From Pontibacter qinzhouensis (lineage in GTDB: Bacteria; Bacteroidota; Bacteroidia; Cytophagales; Hymenobacteraceae): a DNA stretch of 64,000 nucleotides. A program made the position numbers and the translations under genes. Positions 56,501 through 64,000 of the stretch are shown piece by piece. The stretch lies in NCBI RefSeq assembly GCF_008017455.1, contig NZ_VRTY01000024.1, positions 1 through 64,000 on the forward strand, in the 5' to 3' direction. The notes beneath the pieces were generated by a model. That model saw only the letters and a list, made by a program, of their open reading frames with translations, made no database searches and was not told the origin of the DNA. Every line of letters begins with the position of its first letter. Position 1 is the first letter of the stretch.

Positions 56501-57692
56501 CCTCCATACCGGGGAAGATACGCGTGCGACAAATGAGTTGCGCCAATATTTTGAGATTATTATTGCAGATAGTGGCATCGGCCTTGCAGAAAGCGAGCAG
56601 GAAAAGGTTTTTGAGTGTTTTTACCAGGTCCAGTCTACCCATAATCATTTTGTAGGAGGCACAGGCATTGGCTTAAACCTAACCCGGTCCATTGTAGATC
56701 TCCATTACGGCGACATCAGGGCAGAAAGCAACAAAAATGGCCAAGGGTGCCGCTTTATTGTACGCCTGCCCTTAGGCAAGAACCACCTGGAGGCAGAAGA
56801 ACTGGTGGCCAACACACTACCTGTCAGGCAGAAATCAGATCCTGCCGTTCTCGCTTTACCAGCAGAAGATGCAGAAGAGGTTAAAGTACGATCAAGATCA
56901 AAAAGCCATGTGCTTGTTGTAGATGATGATGATGAAATCCGGAAGTATATCTGTCAGGAATTTGCCGCAGCGTACCACATGACAGCCTGTAGCAATGGAA
57001 AAGAAGCGCTTTCCATTTTATTGAATAAAACACCTGACTTAATTATCAGCGATGTAATGATGCCTGAAATGGATGGCATTACGCTCTGCCGAAAAATTAA
57101 ACAAAATGTGAATATTAATCACATTCCAATTGTTCTTTTAACAGCCAAATCGGAAGAGGAAGACAACTTAGAGGGTTTGGGTATTGGAGCTGATGCCTAT
57201 ATGGTAAAACCATTCAATATCGAGATTTTAAAAAAGACAGTTCAGAACATCATCAGGAACCGGGAGATGCTCAAAAACAATTTTGGGGGCAATCAACACC
57301 AGCAGGATAAAGTTCAGAAAGTTGCTGTAAAGTCGGCAGATGAAAAATTGCTGAATAAGCTCTTCGACATTATCAATCGGAACATCGACAATCCTGCCTT
57401 AAGCGTTGAAATGATAGCCAGTGAAATTGGCATCAGTCGCGTGCATTTACATCGCAAGATGAAAGAACTAACCAACCAGTCCACACGTGATTTTATTCGA
57501 AACATCCGCCTGAAGCAAGCGGCAGATCTACTCTCCAGCAAACATCTTAATATTTCTGAGGTAGCCTTTGCAGTAGGGTTTACAAACCTCGCCTCTTTTT
57601 CGACTGCCTTCAAGGAGCTTTATGGAGTACCTCCAACGGCTTATATGGAAGCGCATGTAAGTCAAGAAAACAACATAATGACTATTTCATAA
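53583..57692 (+). CDS. Hybrid two-component system sensor/regulator (HTCS) of the xylan locus
   Basis: The 1369-residue protein starts at TTG 53583, inferred because no ATG gives the signal peptide FLLFFWISSFACAQ. A two-component-type propeller (about 20-700, repeats such as ILQDHAGNLWLGIY and LHEDQAGNIWIGTS) is followed by a Y_Y_Y domain (about 715-785) and TM at 793-812. HisKA has H843 in INISHEIRTPMTLI and HATPase covers 945-1062. The receiver (about 1108-1220) has phospho-acceptor D1157 in ISDVMMPEMDG. AraC-type HTH is at about 1262-1360. HTCS proteins bind an oligosaccharide in the periplasm and activate PUL promoters from the inner membrane. Its divergent position and the paired 21-bp operators make it the probable activator of the xylan genes. 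Confidence 0.96.
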   Translation: MKKFYKLFLLFFWISSFACAQSGKLFSVDMELSNSLIYQVYQDSKQIIWVATEDGLNRYDGSKFTIYKHDQRNPQSILSNYVRLLFEDKKGHLLVGYFNGLQLYDHATDSFKQIRLLQGSNDNHDAHVLSIIERKNGEILIGTAGFGVFSLRFEGSEPKVQQIQQQVPAYFIDNLFEDKYQHLWVSTQDKGLFRIGNDGKIKYFLASKELPRNTVASFCQDKAGNMYLANLSNGLFIHNKATDDFTQIPYPPSPNLAIRTVHLSKEGELYLGTDGEGVKIYDPKKKIITDGNFNVATFNFEKSKVHSILQDHAGNLWLGIYQKGVMLLPASASNFKYIGYKSINNNVIGSNAILSIFEDHEGTRWIGTDSDGLYGIDTKGEQKAHFSHTDDPASVPSSIMSIYEDSDQNLWLGSYLQGLAKVNRKTGKCEFLTMVRDQNNDQVERIFSLVEDRQKTLWIGSMGAGLFSMDLQSQKITQYVAPSGFNNENEKNFLHNRWITSLLHTSKNKLYIGTYDGLSCLDLKTKSFVSTHGTNNLLHGNIVYSLHEDQAGNIWIGTSKGLMHLDSKTSEIKAYTMDDGLPSNVICAIKGDEAGNIWLSTNYGITKLNPKSKSFISYYANDGLQGNEFSKGAAFVNGEGQIFFGGINGITYFNPAEIPAIISSPGKKLEVRITGFYLHNQTVIKGMKSGMFEIIDTAVMDASDFHLSHNDNSFSIELSAMAFANPERITYQYSLQDGDWISLRPGTNTVNFTDLAPGTYRYKFRAKDYSHYSDIEEITVLISPAWYFSAWAKSAYMLLAAIVFLLVVQQILHRQRTRQKMREHMHAKQINDAKLQFFINISHEIRTPMTLIISPLKKLMSQDKDRERQKTYATMHRNSERILHLINQLMDIRKIDKGQMQLKFQETEIVGFLGELCAMFDEQCLSKKIDLRFHHKIEQLPVWVDPNHFDKVILNVLSNAFKFTPENGKIDIYLHTGEDTRATNELRQYFEIIIADSGIGLAESEQEKVFECFYQVQSTHNHFVGGTGIGLNLTRSIVDLHYGDIRAESNKNGQGCRFIVRLPLGKNHLEAEELVANTLPVRQKSDPAVLALPAEDAEEVKVRSRSKSHVLVVDDDDEIRKYICQEFAAAYHMTACSNGKEALSILLNKTPDLIISDVMMPEMDGITLCRKIKQNVNINHIPIVLLTAKSEEEDNLEGLGIGADAYMVKPFNIEILKKTVQNIIRNREMLKNNFGGNQHQQDKVQKVAVKSADEKLLNKLFDIINRNIDNPALSVEMIASEIGISRVHLHRKMKELTNQSTRDFIRNIRLKQAADLLSSKHLNISEVAFAVGFTNLASFSTAFKELYGVPPTAYMEAHVSQENNIMTIS

Positions 57693-57803
57693 AATCGGAC
57701 AAGTTGCTCTCTTTAAACCGGTAATAAACCATTGCAAAAGCTACGATTATCATATTTTATCTCGGTAAGGTAAGGTTATCGCTGTTTAAGCATATAGAAA
57801 TCA

Positions 57804-57841
57804 TGCAATACTTATTTTCCGCGAGAAAAATAAGTATTGCA
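57804..57841. terminator. Perfect 15-bp stem-loop after the HTCS gene
   Basis: TGCAATACTTATTTT (57804-57818) is followed by an 8-nt loop and its exact complement (57827-57841). It lies 111 bp after the HTCS stop and 140 bp before the esterase start. No T-tract follows on the plus strand, so it may be a processed 3' end or an operator rather than a classic terminator. Confidence 0.5.
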
Positions 57842-57981
57842 CTCACTCAAAGTCTTAGCAAGTTTATGAACCAAGATGGAAAGTTTGGATCAGTAACTTC
57901 CGCTATGCCTCATTCAGAGCCTTTACAAAGCGTAGCATGTTATATAGGAGCAAAAAGAAAAACGAATTTGAAATAAGCCAG

Positions 57982-58851
57982 ATGAGAAAAATATTGATAC
58001 TAATTCAGGTAGTGTGGTTTACAATGCAGGTAAGTTATGCCCAAATAACAAATACCAAGATTATCGACAATGGAAGCAAGGGAGACTACAAATCCATTGC
58101 CGTAACGGAAAAATCGCTTCCTGATTTTGTTGTGTACCGTCCTCAAAATATAAAAGAAGCTGTTAAAAAGGAAGGAATGCTACCTGTTATAGTCTGGGCA
58201 AATGGCGGATGCATGAATTCATCTATCCATCACGAACGTCTGCTCTCGGAAGTTGCCTCTCATGGGTACATTATTGTAGCCATTGGCGAACTACAAATGG
58301 CCGTGGAAGAACGAGTACATGCGCACACTACAGACACGGAACTTTTAAAAGGTATCAACTGGATTTCTGAACAGGCGAAGACGAAGGGCAATGACTATTA
58401 TAATAATGTAGACCTAAGTAAAATTGCTGTAGGCGGGCAGTCTTGCGGTGGAGCGCAAGTGATGCGAATTGCGGATGACAAGCGAATAAAAACCTACATG
58501 ATGTTTAACTCCGGCATGGGCGATATGACGATGGCTGGAGCCAGCAAAGAATCTTTAAAAGCATTGCACGGTAAGATCATTTATTTAGAAGGTGGAGAAT
58601 CGGATGTTGCTTATAAAAACGCCCTCCTCGATTACGACCGAATAGATCATGTTCCTATAGTCTTTGCCAACCATTTAACAGCCGGACACGGAGGAACTTT
58701 TGCAGATGAGAATGGAGGATCCTTCGCCAGCATGACACTCGATTGGCTTGACTGGCAGTTCAAAGCCAAAGATAACTCCCACATTTTCCTTCAGAATGAC
58801 TTGACAGCTTATCCGGGCTGGACAGTAAAATCAAAGAACTTCAGTAAGTAG
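57982..58851 (+). CDS. Secreted alpha/beta-hydrolase (esterase-like) of the xylan locus
   Basis: The 289-residue protein is counted from ATG 57982, which starts signal peptide ILILIQVVWFTMQVSYAQ; the frame is open 15 codons upstream. Catalytic triad candidates are S154 in AVGGQSCGGAQV, D208 in EGGESDVAY and H236 in TAGHGGTF, all with normal spacing. The early motif PVIVWANGGCMNSS fits an oxyanion-hole loop. Substrate is unknown; related proteins in polysaccharide loci are annotated as dienelactone-hydrolase-like or acetylxylan esterases. It is on the same strand as the HTCS, 289 bp downstream, so may be separately controlled. Confidence 0.85.
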   Translation: MRKILILIQVVWFTMQVSYAQITNTKIIDNGSKGDYKSIAVTEKSLPDFVVYRPQNIKEAVKKEGMLPVIVWANGGCMNSSIHHERLLSEVASHGYIIVAIGELQMAVEERVHAHTTDTELLKGINWISEQAKTKGNDYYNNVDLSKIAVGGQSCGGAQVMRIADDKRIKTYMMFNSGMGDMTMAGASKESLKALHGKIIYLEGGESDVAYKNALLDYDRIDHVPIVFANHLTAGHGGTFADENGGSFASMTLDWLDWQFKAKDNSHIFLQNDLTAYPGWTVKSKNFSK

Positions 58852-58864
58852 TTAAGTCTGAAAA

Positions 58865-58951
58865 ATGAAAAGTCGGATTTTAAGAGCGTTCCTCATCTCG
58901 ATCTTATTCTTCACTATTTCCTGTTCAGAAAAAGACCCGGCTCCCGCTTGA
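58865..58951 (+). pseudogene. Truncated lipoprotein gene remnant (signal peptide and lipobox only)
   Basis: A 28-codon frame from ATG 58865 encodes MKSRILRAFLIS, a hydrophobic ILFFTISC lipobox and SEKDPAPA, then TGA. This is a textbook Bacteroidota lipoprotein export signal with almost no mature protein. It starts 13 bp after the esterase stop, as an operon partner would. A 57-bp element begins 41 bp after the premature end. I read it as the 5' relic of a deleted lipoprotein gene; a genuine tiny lipopeptide is possible. Confidence 0.55.
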
Positions 58952-58992
58952 ACGTTAGAATTAAGTACATGCATAGTAGTTTTCCCTGGAAG

Positions 58993-59049
58993 ACCCTTGG
59001 CGGAATTTGGATGCAAACCCTTCTGGAGGCTGTTTTCATTCGAATAATT
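58993..59049 (-). repeat. 57-bp dispersed element, copy 16 (full length)
   Basis: On the minus strand it starts AATTATTCGAATGAAAAC, has core AGCCTCCAGAAGG and ends GCCAAGGGT, exactly 57 bp. It lies 3' of plus-strand genes in the mirrored orientation, so polarity relative to the upstream gene is the same as for minus-strand genes. The rest of 58852-59278 holds the lipoprotein remnant and no intact gene. Confidence 0.9.
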
Positions 59050-59278
59050 CAGAAGCAAACACTGAAGTAAGTTGATCTATCTGACAGAACTTTCTAGTTT
59101 GTACTTAGTGCTCCTCCAATTTAATGATCAGACAACGCGGAGGTGCTCAAATTTGTTTTTATTTCTTCAGGAAGTATGCTGTCAGAGAGCAGCGTAAGGA
59201 GGATTAAAACGATTTGCTTAACTTAATTGGTCTAACAAGAATTTTTCAGTTCCATACTCAACGTAAAAGAGCTTCAAA

Positions 59279-59842
59279 ATGAATGCATTATATTCTTGCA
59301 TATCACACTACCATCCTATTTCTTCAGGAGCGTGGGAGGCTCTTTCCAAAACATTGAAACAGGTAGAAATTCCAAGAAATTCTTTTTTGATACAGGAAGG
59401 AATGGTGTGTAACAACTTATACTTTCTGGAACAAGGCTGTCTGCGTGGATACTATACCCTCGATGGGAAGGAAATAACCTACTGGTTCGGCTTCGAAAAC
59501 AATTTCATTACTTCTTTTTATAGCTTTATTTCCCGAAAGCCGGGCATAGAAAACATACAGGTTCTGGAAGACTCTACCTTATGGAGTATTAGTTTTGATG
59601 CTTTAAACAAGCTGTTTGATTTTCATCAAGACCTTGAGCGCCTTGTTCGCATCATAAATGAGCAGTATTATATAAGATTGGAAGAGCGGCTAATGGCTAA
59701 GCAATTCAAAACGGCGCGGGAGCGGTATGAGCAGCTAATGGAAACCTCACCCCATATTCTTCAACGAATTTCCCTCGGGCAAATAGCTTCTTACCTGGGT
59801 ATTAGCCAGGAAACGCTGAGCAGGATACGAAGCAACGTGTAA
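59279..59842 (+). CDS. Crp/Fnr-family transcriptional regulator
   Basis: The 187-residue protein has a cyclic-nucleotide-binding-like beta-roll at about 12-115 (LIQEGMVCNNLYFLEQGCLR, YWFGFENNFITSFYSFIS) and a C-terminal helix-turn-helix (SLGQIASYLGISQETLSRIR). It lacks Fnr-type cysteine clusters. Such short Crp-like proteins in Bacteroidota act as cytoplasmic activators or repressors of small nearby genes. The YiaA/B-like gene follows 82 bp downstream, and a perfect TTGAC-N4-GTCAA site lies between them, so local control of that gene is likely. Confidence 0.92.
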   Translation: MNALYSCISHYHPISSGAWEALSKTLKQVEIPRNSFLIQEGMVCNNLYFLEQGCLRGYYTLDGKEITYWFGFENNFITSFYSFISRKPGIENIQVLEDSTLWSISFDALNKLFDFHQDLERLVRIINEQYYIRLEERLMAKQFKTARERYEQLMETSPHILQRISLGQIASYLGISQETLSRIRSNV

Positions 59843-59853
59843 GATTCTTCCTT

Positions 59854-59871
59854 TTTTGACAATTGTCAAAA
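59854..59871. promoter_or_regulatory. Perfect palindromic Crp/Fnr-type site
   Basis: TTTTGACAATTGTCAAAA is an exact 18-bp palindrome containing TTGAC-N4-GTCAA, the half-site layout used by Crp/Fnr-family regulators. It lies 11 bp after the regulator gene and 53 bp before the YiaA/B-like start. Confidence 0.7.
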
Positions 59872-59924
59872 GAAAGGATTAAGTACTGCTATACCTTTGA
59901 TTCATCATTTAAAGAAAGACAAAA

Positions 59925-60344
59925 ATGAATCAGAAACCATCTAACGCTTTTATCGCTGCCTCTTGGGCTACTTTACTTACGGGAATTACAGCTTACATAA
60001 TCGGGCTGTGGAATGCCGACATGTTACTGAACGAAAAAGGCTACTATTTTACCATACTCATGTATGGCTTATTCTCAGCTATCTCTCTTCAGAAAAGTGT
60101 GCGCGACCAACTGGATGGTATCCCTGTTACTAATATCTATTATGGCCTTAGTTGGTTTTCTACTATTATGGCGGTAGTGTTGCTGACAGTGGGGCTTTGG
60201 AATGCCGACTTGCTCCTGAGTGAAAAGGGGTTTTATGCTATGTCGTTTCTGCTAAGCCTGTTTGCTGCTATTGCCGTTCAGAAAAATACCAGAGACAGTT
60301 TAGCAATAGAAGTGCCCGCTAAGGATAAGGTTGAAATGTATTAA
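59925..60344 (+). CDS. YiaA/YiaB two-helix family inner-membrane protein
   Basis: The 139-residue protein has four transmembrane segments arranged as two copies of the YiaA/B module. The first (about 8-60) contains GLWNADMLLNEKGYYFTIL and the second (about 75-125) GLWNADLLLSEKGFYAMSF. Each is followed by a short QK-x-RD motif (QKSVRD, QKNTRD). The internal duplication is plain. The function of the family is unknown. It is probably controlled by the adjacent Crp-like regulator through the palindrome in front of it. Confidence 0.93.
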   Translation: MNQKPSNAFIAASWATLLTGITAYIIGLWNADMLLNEKGYYFTILMYGLFSAISLQKSVRDQLDGIPVTNIYYGLSWFSTIMAVVLLTVGLWNADLLLSEKGFYAMSFLLSLFAAIAVQKNTRDSLAIEVPAKDKVEMY

Positions 60345-60984
60345 CTGTGAGGCAAAAGTTTGTATTGCCGTTAAAAAATAAGGCGCTGCCCTATTACACA
60401 TTCAGAGGTTAACTCCTCCTACCGGATTGACAGCACCCGCGTTGAAAGTATACTGCTCATAAAATAACCTAAAATTAAACATTGGCTAGCTTCAGGTATG
60501 CGTTAAGTTCGACCCAAGATCTTGCCGCGTAAGTTAAGTTGTTGACATAAATTCACTTCTTTTCCTCATGCTTAAAAGTGGTTTAGTCGCTGGTTACGGT
60601 GCCGCTGTATTCATCAGTGAGCTGCTTTTGCTAAGGGCGAACTCAACAGGCTAAAGTATGCAATTCTGGTCTTCCATTACTAGCGACCTTCCCGCCTCAG
60701 AAATTTGGGTGCAATGGAGCTTAATTAATTGTACTATACAAATAAATCCGTAGAATTATAAAAAATTAGTTGAATTATTCCGCTAAACATGGAATCAATA
60801 CTGTCGCCTTTGTGTCTATCTTTTAACTTTTAGCCAAAGTTGATTCTTATAATCTTAGATTCTTTTTTAGTCGGTATGATAGGGTAGTCTGTGGCTACCC
60901 TTTTCCTTTTCAGAACCTGCCGCAAAAGCCTCTTTACTCCATGTCCTTTTGCCAGACAATACAATGTAAGGCAGCCAATCCCGG
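60345..60984. other. Intergenic region without recognised gene
   Basis: No CDS longer than about 28 codons looks credible. The only structure seen is a short hairpin at 60882-60900 (GGGTAG/CTACCC) followed by TTTTCCTTTT on the plus strand, which could be a weak terminator, though no plus-strand gene ends nearby. No 57-bp element copy was found here. Confidence 0.5.
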
Positions 60985-62058
60985 TTATCTGAAGTATATG
61001 GTAAAAGTGGTCCCTTCCCCCACCTTGCTCTCCACCTCAATCGTGCCGCCCATGTCTTCTACCATACCTTTTACAATGAAGAGACCTACACCGGTGCCTT
61101 CTACATTGTCATGCAGTCTGGTGTAGCGGTTAAAGATTGCCTGTTGCTTGTCTTCCGCTATACCCACCCCGTTATCGCAAACTCTCAGCAAAATGTATTC
61201 TCCTGACTTCTCTGTTGTAATGGTAATCGCAGGCTCTACAGTTGGCTTTCTGTACTTGATGGCGTTTGAGAGCAGATTGTAGAGAATACTTCTGACATTC
61301 TTTCGGGAGAAGCGTATCTCAGCTTCCCTGATCCGGGTGCTGATCGTTGCCCGGGTCTCCGCTATCTTATCACGGAGGGCCAGCTTGGCGTCTTCGATCA
61401 CATTCTCAAAGTTCACACGCTCAGGCTCCCTGGCAAACTCCGTGTCGTTCTCTATATCAGCGAGCTCTTCCACTGTTCTGCGCAGGTTAACCACCGACTC
61501 GCTCAGCATATGAAAAATCTGCCTGTTGTCCTCCTCACTCTTTGAAGTCTCACTTAATATCCTGATCAGGCCCTCTATGTTGGAGAGCGGCCCTTTGATG
61601 TCGTGGGAGATGGAATGGATGATGTTCTCGTAGTTCCTGTTCAGCTTCTCGTACCCCTTCAGTATCTGGATACGGTCGTTAATATCGATGAAGGTGATGA
61701 TGACACCGTTTGTCCTGTTCTCCTTCTTGATGATGTAGGGCAGGATGTTCATCTGGTACCAGACCTTATCGGTGGTCTGGATCTCCTTCTCCAGATCTTT
61801 GCTGCTCCCGATCACCTCAGAGATGTTCTCCACGATGGTCGGGAAGCGGATATTGTTGGACACTTCTTCTATATGCCTGCCCACATCGCTGTCCGAGAGT
61901 TTGAAGTGCTTCATGGCGGCAGGTGTGAATTTGCGCAGGATCAGGTTGGCATCTACGAATAGCTGCGGTATGATGGTGTTGTTGAAGTAGTTCTCAAGTT
62001 CATCGTTCAGCTCAATAAGCTTCTCAAGTTTACCTGCCTTATTAGATGGGTCTCCCAT
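60985..62058 (-). CDS. PAS-domain sensor histidine kinase
   Basis: This 357-residue protein has no transmembrane segment, so it is probably cytoplasmic. A PAS domain (about 25-125) starts IIPQLFVDANLILRKFTPAA and ends with GVIITFIDINDR. HisKA follows with H152 in IIHSISHDIKGPLSNIEGLI. The HATPase domain has the N-box LLSNAIKYRKP, G1 VCDNGVGIAED and G2 GTGVGLFIVKGMVEDMGG. PAS domains of this style resemble those linked to CheR-type proteins. No response regulator is adjacent, so it is an orphan kinase in this window; its signal is unknown. Confidence 0.93.
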   Translation of the reverse strand: MGDPSNKAGKLEKLIELNDELENYFNNTIIPQLFVDANLILRKFTPAAMKHFKLSDSDVGRHIEEVSNNIRFPTIVENISEVIGSSKDLEKEIQTTDKVWYQMNILPYIIKKENRTNGVIITFIDINDRIQILKGYEKLNRNYENIIHSISHDIKGPLSNIEGLIRILSETSKSEEDNRQIFHMLSESVVNLRRTVEELADIENDTEFAREPERVNFENVIEDAKLALRDKIAETRATISTRIREAEIRFSRKNVRSILYNLLSNAIKYRKPTVEPAITITTEKSGEYILLRVCDNGVGIAEDKQQAIFNRYTRLHDNVEGTGVGLFIVKGMVEDMGGTIEVESKVGEGTTFTIYFR

Positions 62059-62313
62059 TACGAATGACTTTTTGTCTGGTTTACTTACGTAAAGGTACCA
62101 ATTCAGGAGTACTATTTACTTATTATCTGAACAGGTGCTTATACACAGTGGTTTTAACAAATAGGAGGTAACCTGAACAGGTAAACATATCAAATTCACT
62201 TGCCCTTTACTGTGAAAGCTGATTCGGACAATGTAGTTCAGGTGAAATAAGGTGAAATTAGAAATCCAGGATAAAGATGTAACTATACCTTATTTCATTT
62301 GTTGTCAGTTACG

Positions 62314-62679
62314 TTATGGCGTTCTCAAAATCTTTTCCATCTTACGTCCTTTTGCTAATTCATCTACCAGCTTATCGAGGTACCGTACACGTTGCGTTAA
62401 CGGATTTTCTATTTCTTCTACACGATAGCCACAAATTACACCCGTAATCAGGTGAGCTTTGTCGTTCAGTTTAGCATTCTGAAAGAATTGCTCAAAGGTC
62501 AGGTTCTCCTCCATCAGCATTTGCAACTTGCCTCCGGCATAACCTGTTAACCACTCTATAACTTGATGCAATTCTTCCTGCGTCCTGCCCTTCTTTTCAA
62601 CTTTTGCCAGGTAATGCGGGTAGACCGATGCAAACGTCATTTTAGCGATTCGCTCGTCATGGTTATTTGCTTTACTCAT
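62314..62679 (-). CDS. DUF2200 domain-containing protein
   Basis: The 121-residue soluble protein matches the small DUF2200 family along its whole length, with landmarks AKMTFASVYPHYLAKVEKKG, IEWLTGYAGGKLQ, LITGVICGYRVEEIENPL and VRYLDKLVDELAKG. The function is unknown. It is a single-gene unit flanked by about 250-bp gaps without recognised features. Confidence 0.88.
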   Translation of the reverse strand: MSKANNHDERIAKMTFASVYPHYLAKVEKKGRTQEELHQVIEWLTGYAGGKLQMLMEENLTFEQFFQNAKLNDKAHLITGVICGYRVEEIENPLTQRVRYLDKLVDELAKGRKMEKILRTP

Positions 62680-62909
62680 TTCTTTAACTTATTACAATAA
62701 AGCTATTTATCATTTATTTTTTGCTATAGTGAGTAGCCTAGCTGAACTTATCCGGATCGCTTTCGTCGTTTTTAAGGTCAGAACACATATCATCAAATCT
62801 CTTACATACTTGAAATAACTCGCAGATGCAGGGTTTTCAGATATAAGTCATTCAGCTACTTGTACTTATGAGAGCCTCAGTTTGTCGGTAGTAACTGTAC
62901 TTATTTTTT

Positions 62910-63260
62910 CTAGGCTGTCTTTATCACAAAAGCCTTTAATTCAGCCATCTTACCGTCGCGAAATCGCCAGACGTCGCAATAGGTGTATTCGGCAGTTTCT
63001 CCTGCTTCATCCTTTAATTTAATTTTACCGAGGGCTGTCACATAATCACCTCCGGCTATCAGGTTTTCGACCATGAATTTTGGCGGCTCCAGGTAAGCAG
63101 TTGCCATCCACTGCCGAACGGCTTCCTTACCTTGCAAGGCCGTATCGCCAATAAATGTCCATACCGTGTCGTCGGTGCAGAAAGACAAAAACCCTTCGTT
63201 ATCACCCTTTGTAACAGCCGCGTTTGCCTTTTCCAGTATTGCTATATTGTCCTCTATCAT
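62910..63260 (-). CDS. SnoaL-like/NTF2-fold protein
   Basis: The 116-residue protein has the cone-shaped NTF2 fold pattern: an N-terminal helix (IAILEKANAAVTKGD), FLSFCTDDTVWTFIGDTALQ, GKEAVRQWMATAYL and C-terminal strands (YTYCDVWRFRDGKMAELKAF). This places it in the SnoaL-like/ketosteroid-isomerase-like superfamily. No catalytic assignment can be made from sequence alone. No partner gene is visible. Confidence 0.88.
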   Translation of the reverse strand: MIEDNIAILEKANAAVTKGDNEGFLSFCTDDTVWTFIGDTALQGKEAVRQWMATAYLEPPKFMVENLIAGGDYVTALGKIKLKDEAGETAEYTYCDVWRFRDGKMAELKAFVIKTA

Positions 63261-63588
63261 ACTCCGGTTTATTTAACCTTAAGTTATAGAAATCGCCTTT
63301 GCCAAGCAAATTCCTGCCTGCTACAGATAATTCTCAGAAATTAACATGTTATTCTCATTTTAGCTATTATAGCCTGTCCTACAGGAAATACGGCAGAAAC
63401 TCATACCTTGAATCTGGAACAACGGCACCAGAAAGTGTAAAAAACCTGCGAAATAATTTATTGGTTCAGGATAGTTTACAGGTGAAACACGTGTATGGTG
63501 CAGACAGCAGAAACAGCTTGGCGAGGCACCAGGCACAGGCAAATAATCTTACAAGCTTTATTACACCTGTTTTCAGTTTTAGCTTCCA

Positions 63589-63645
63589 AATTATTCAAAT
63601 AAAAACAGCCTCCAGAAGGTTTTTTAGCAGAATTTTGTCAAGGGT
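63589..63645 (+). repeat. 57-bp dispersed element, copy 17 (full length)
   Basis: It starts AATTATTCAAATAAAAAC, has core AGCCTCCAGAAGG and ends GTCAAGGGT, exactly 57 bp. It lies in the divergent gap 63261-63863, 124 bp before copy 18 and in the same direction. Confidence 0.9.
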
Positions 63646-63712
63646 TTACCAGACATCTTTTTGGTACATGTACTGTGTGTTGCACAAAATTTTACCTGTC
63701 GGGTTATTTTCA

Positions 63713-63769
63713 AATTATTCTAATGAAACTGGCCTTCCAAAGAAGAAACGAGCGAAATTAGTCAAGGGT
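63713..63769 (+). repeat. 57-bp dispersed element, copy 18 (full length)
   Basis: It starts AATTATTCTAATGAAAC, has core GGCCTTCCAAAG and ends GTCAAGGGT, exactly 57 bp. Nothing else was recognised in this gap. Confidence 0.88.
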
Positions 63770-63863
63770 TTAAACTCAACTATAAGGCGTTTCTGCAATA
63801 CCGGATTTGCTTTTTAACTGAAGTGAGCACTACCGTAATCACACAACAACAACATCCGAAAGT

Positions 63864-64000
63864 ATGAAAGTAAACAGAATATCAAAAAGCCAGGCACTGA
63901 CAGGTATGGTAAGCTTGATAACAGCAGTGATCTTGTTTCATGGGTTAATTATTACAGGTGTACTGCCCTACGAAATTGTGTGGGCCGGAAAATTAAATTC
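63864..64000 (+). CDS. Partial CDS, probable membrane protein N-terminus
   Basis: An open frame from ATG 63864 continues to the window end (45 codons). It starts MKVNRISKSQALTGMVSLIT, followed by a hydrophobic segment AVILFHGLIITGVLPYEIVW that is a probable first transmembrane helix. Too little is visible to name a family. Confidence 0.6.
   Translation, partial: MKVNRISKSQALTGMVSLITAVILFHGLIITGVLPYEIVWAGKLN

Noticed and set aside
60568-60654. 28-codon ORF (starts MLKSGLVAGYGAAVFI)
   Set aside because: No start-site support, no recognised family and no conserved neighbour. It is too short to claim.

Overview
The window looks like a chromosomal segment of a Bacteroidota bacterium, most likely a Cytophagales/Hymenobacteraceae member such as Pontibacter (the genus is an impression from protein style, not a search result). 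Supporting signs are tandem SusC/SusD outer-membrane pairs, a hybrid two-component regulator (HTCS), many secreted lipoproteins, and Bacteroidota-type promoter elements (TTTG at -33 and a TTTG-ending -7 box). No phage, insertion sequence, CRISPR array or plasmid functions were seen.

Layout. 1-14 kb: a partial TetR regulator, a complete heavy-metal RND efflux operon (response regulator, histidine kinase, TolC-like, adaptor, RND pump; minus strand), a small PepSY-like lipoprotein, a PAP2 phosphatase, a PepSY-SdiA-regulated lipoprotein and a second OmpR-type two-component system. 14.5 kb: tRNA-Ser(UGA) with terminators. 14.9-16.6 kb: a protein made almost only of helicase-associated (HA) repeats, with no helicase. 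17-58.9 kb: a large xylan utilisation locus. Its transport core, in transcription order, is SusC-SusD-SusC-SusD-SGBP-GH10 with an inserted CBM. This is the order of the xusABCDE-xyn10C core known from Prevotella and Bacteroides. Downstream on the same strand follow a CE1-type esterase, GH10, GH97, an SGNH acetylesterase, GH8, three GH43, GH3, GH2 and a large sialate-O-acetylesterase-type enzyme. The HTCS and a further esterase lie divergently on the plus strand. 59-64 kb: a Crp/Fnr regulator with YiaA/B protein, a PAS histidine kinase, a DUF2200 protein, a SnoaL-like protein and a partial membrane protein.

How it works together. Surface GH10 xylanase and the SGBP/SusD proteins would bind and cut xylan. 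The SusC channels would import oligosaccharides. Periplasmic esterases, GH43, GH3, GH8 and GH97 would strip side groups and release monosaccharides. The HTCS probably senses a xylo-oligosaccharide and activates two promoters. Both promoters carry the same array of four TGTWACA boxes at exactly 21-bp spacing, placed at an identical distance from matching -33/-7 elements.

The most unusual feature is a dispersed intergenic element of exactly 57 bp. Thirteen full-length and five partial copies were found, with conserved ends, a variable middle and no length variation. They lie mostly 3' of genes, in a fixed polarity. I could not assign it to a known family.
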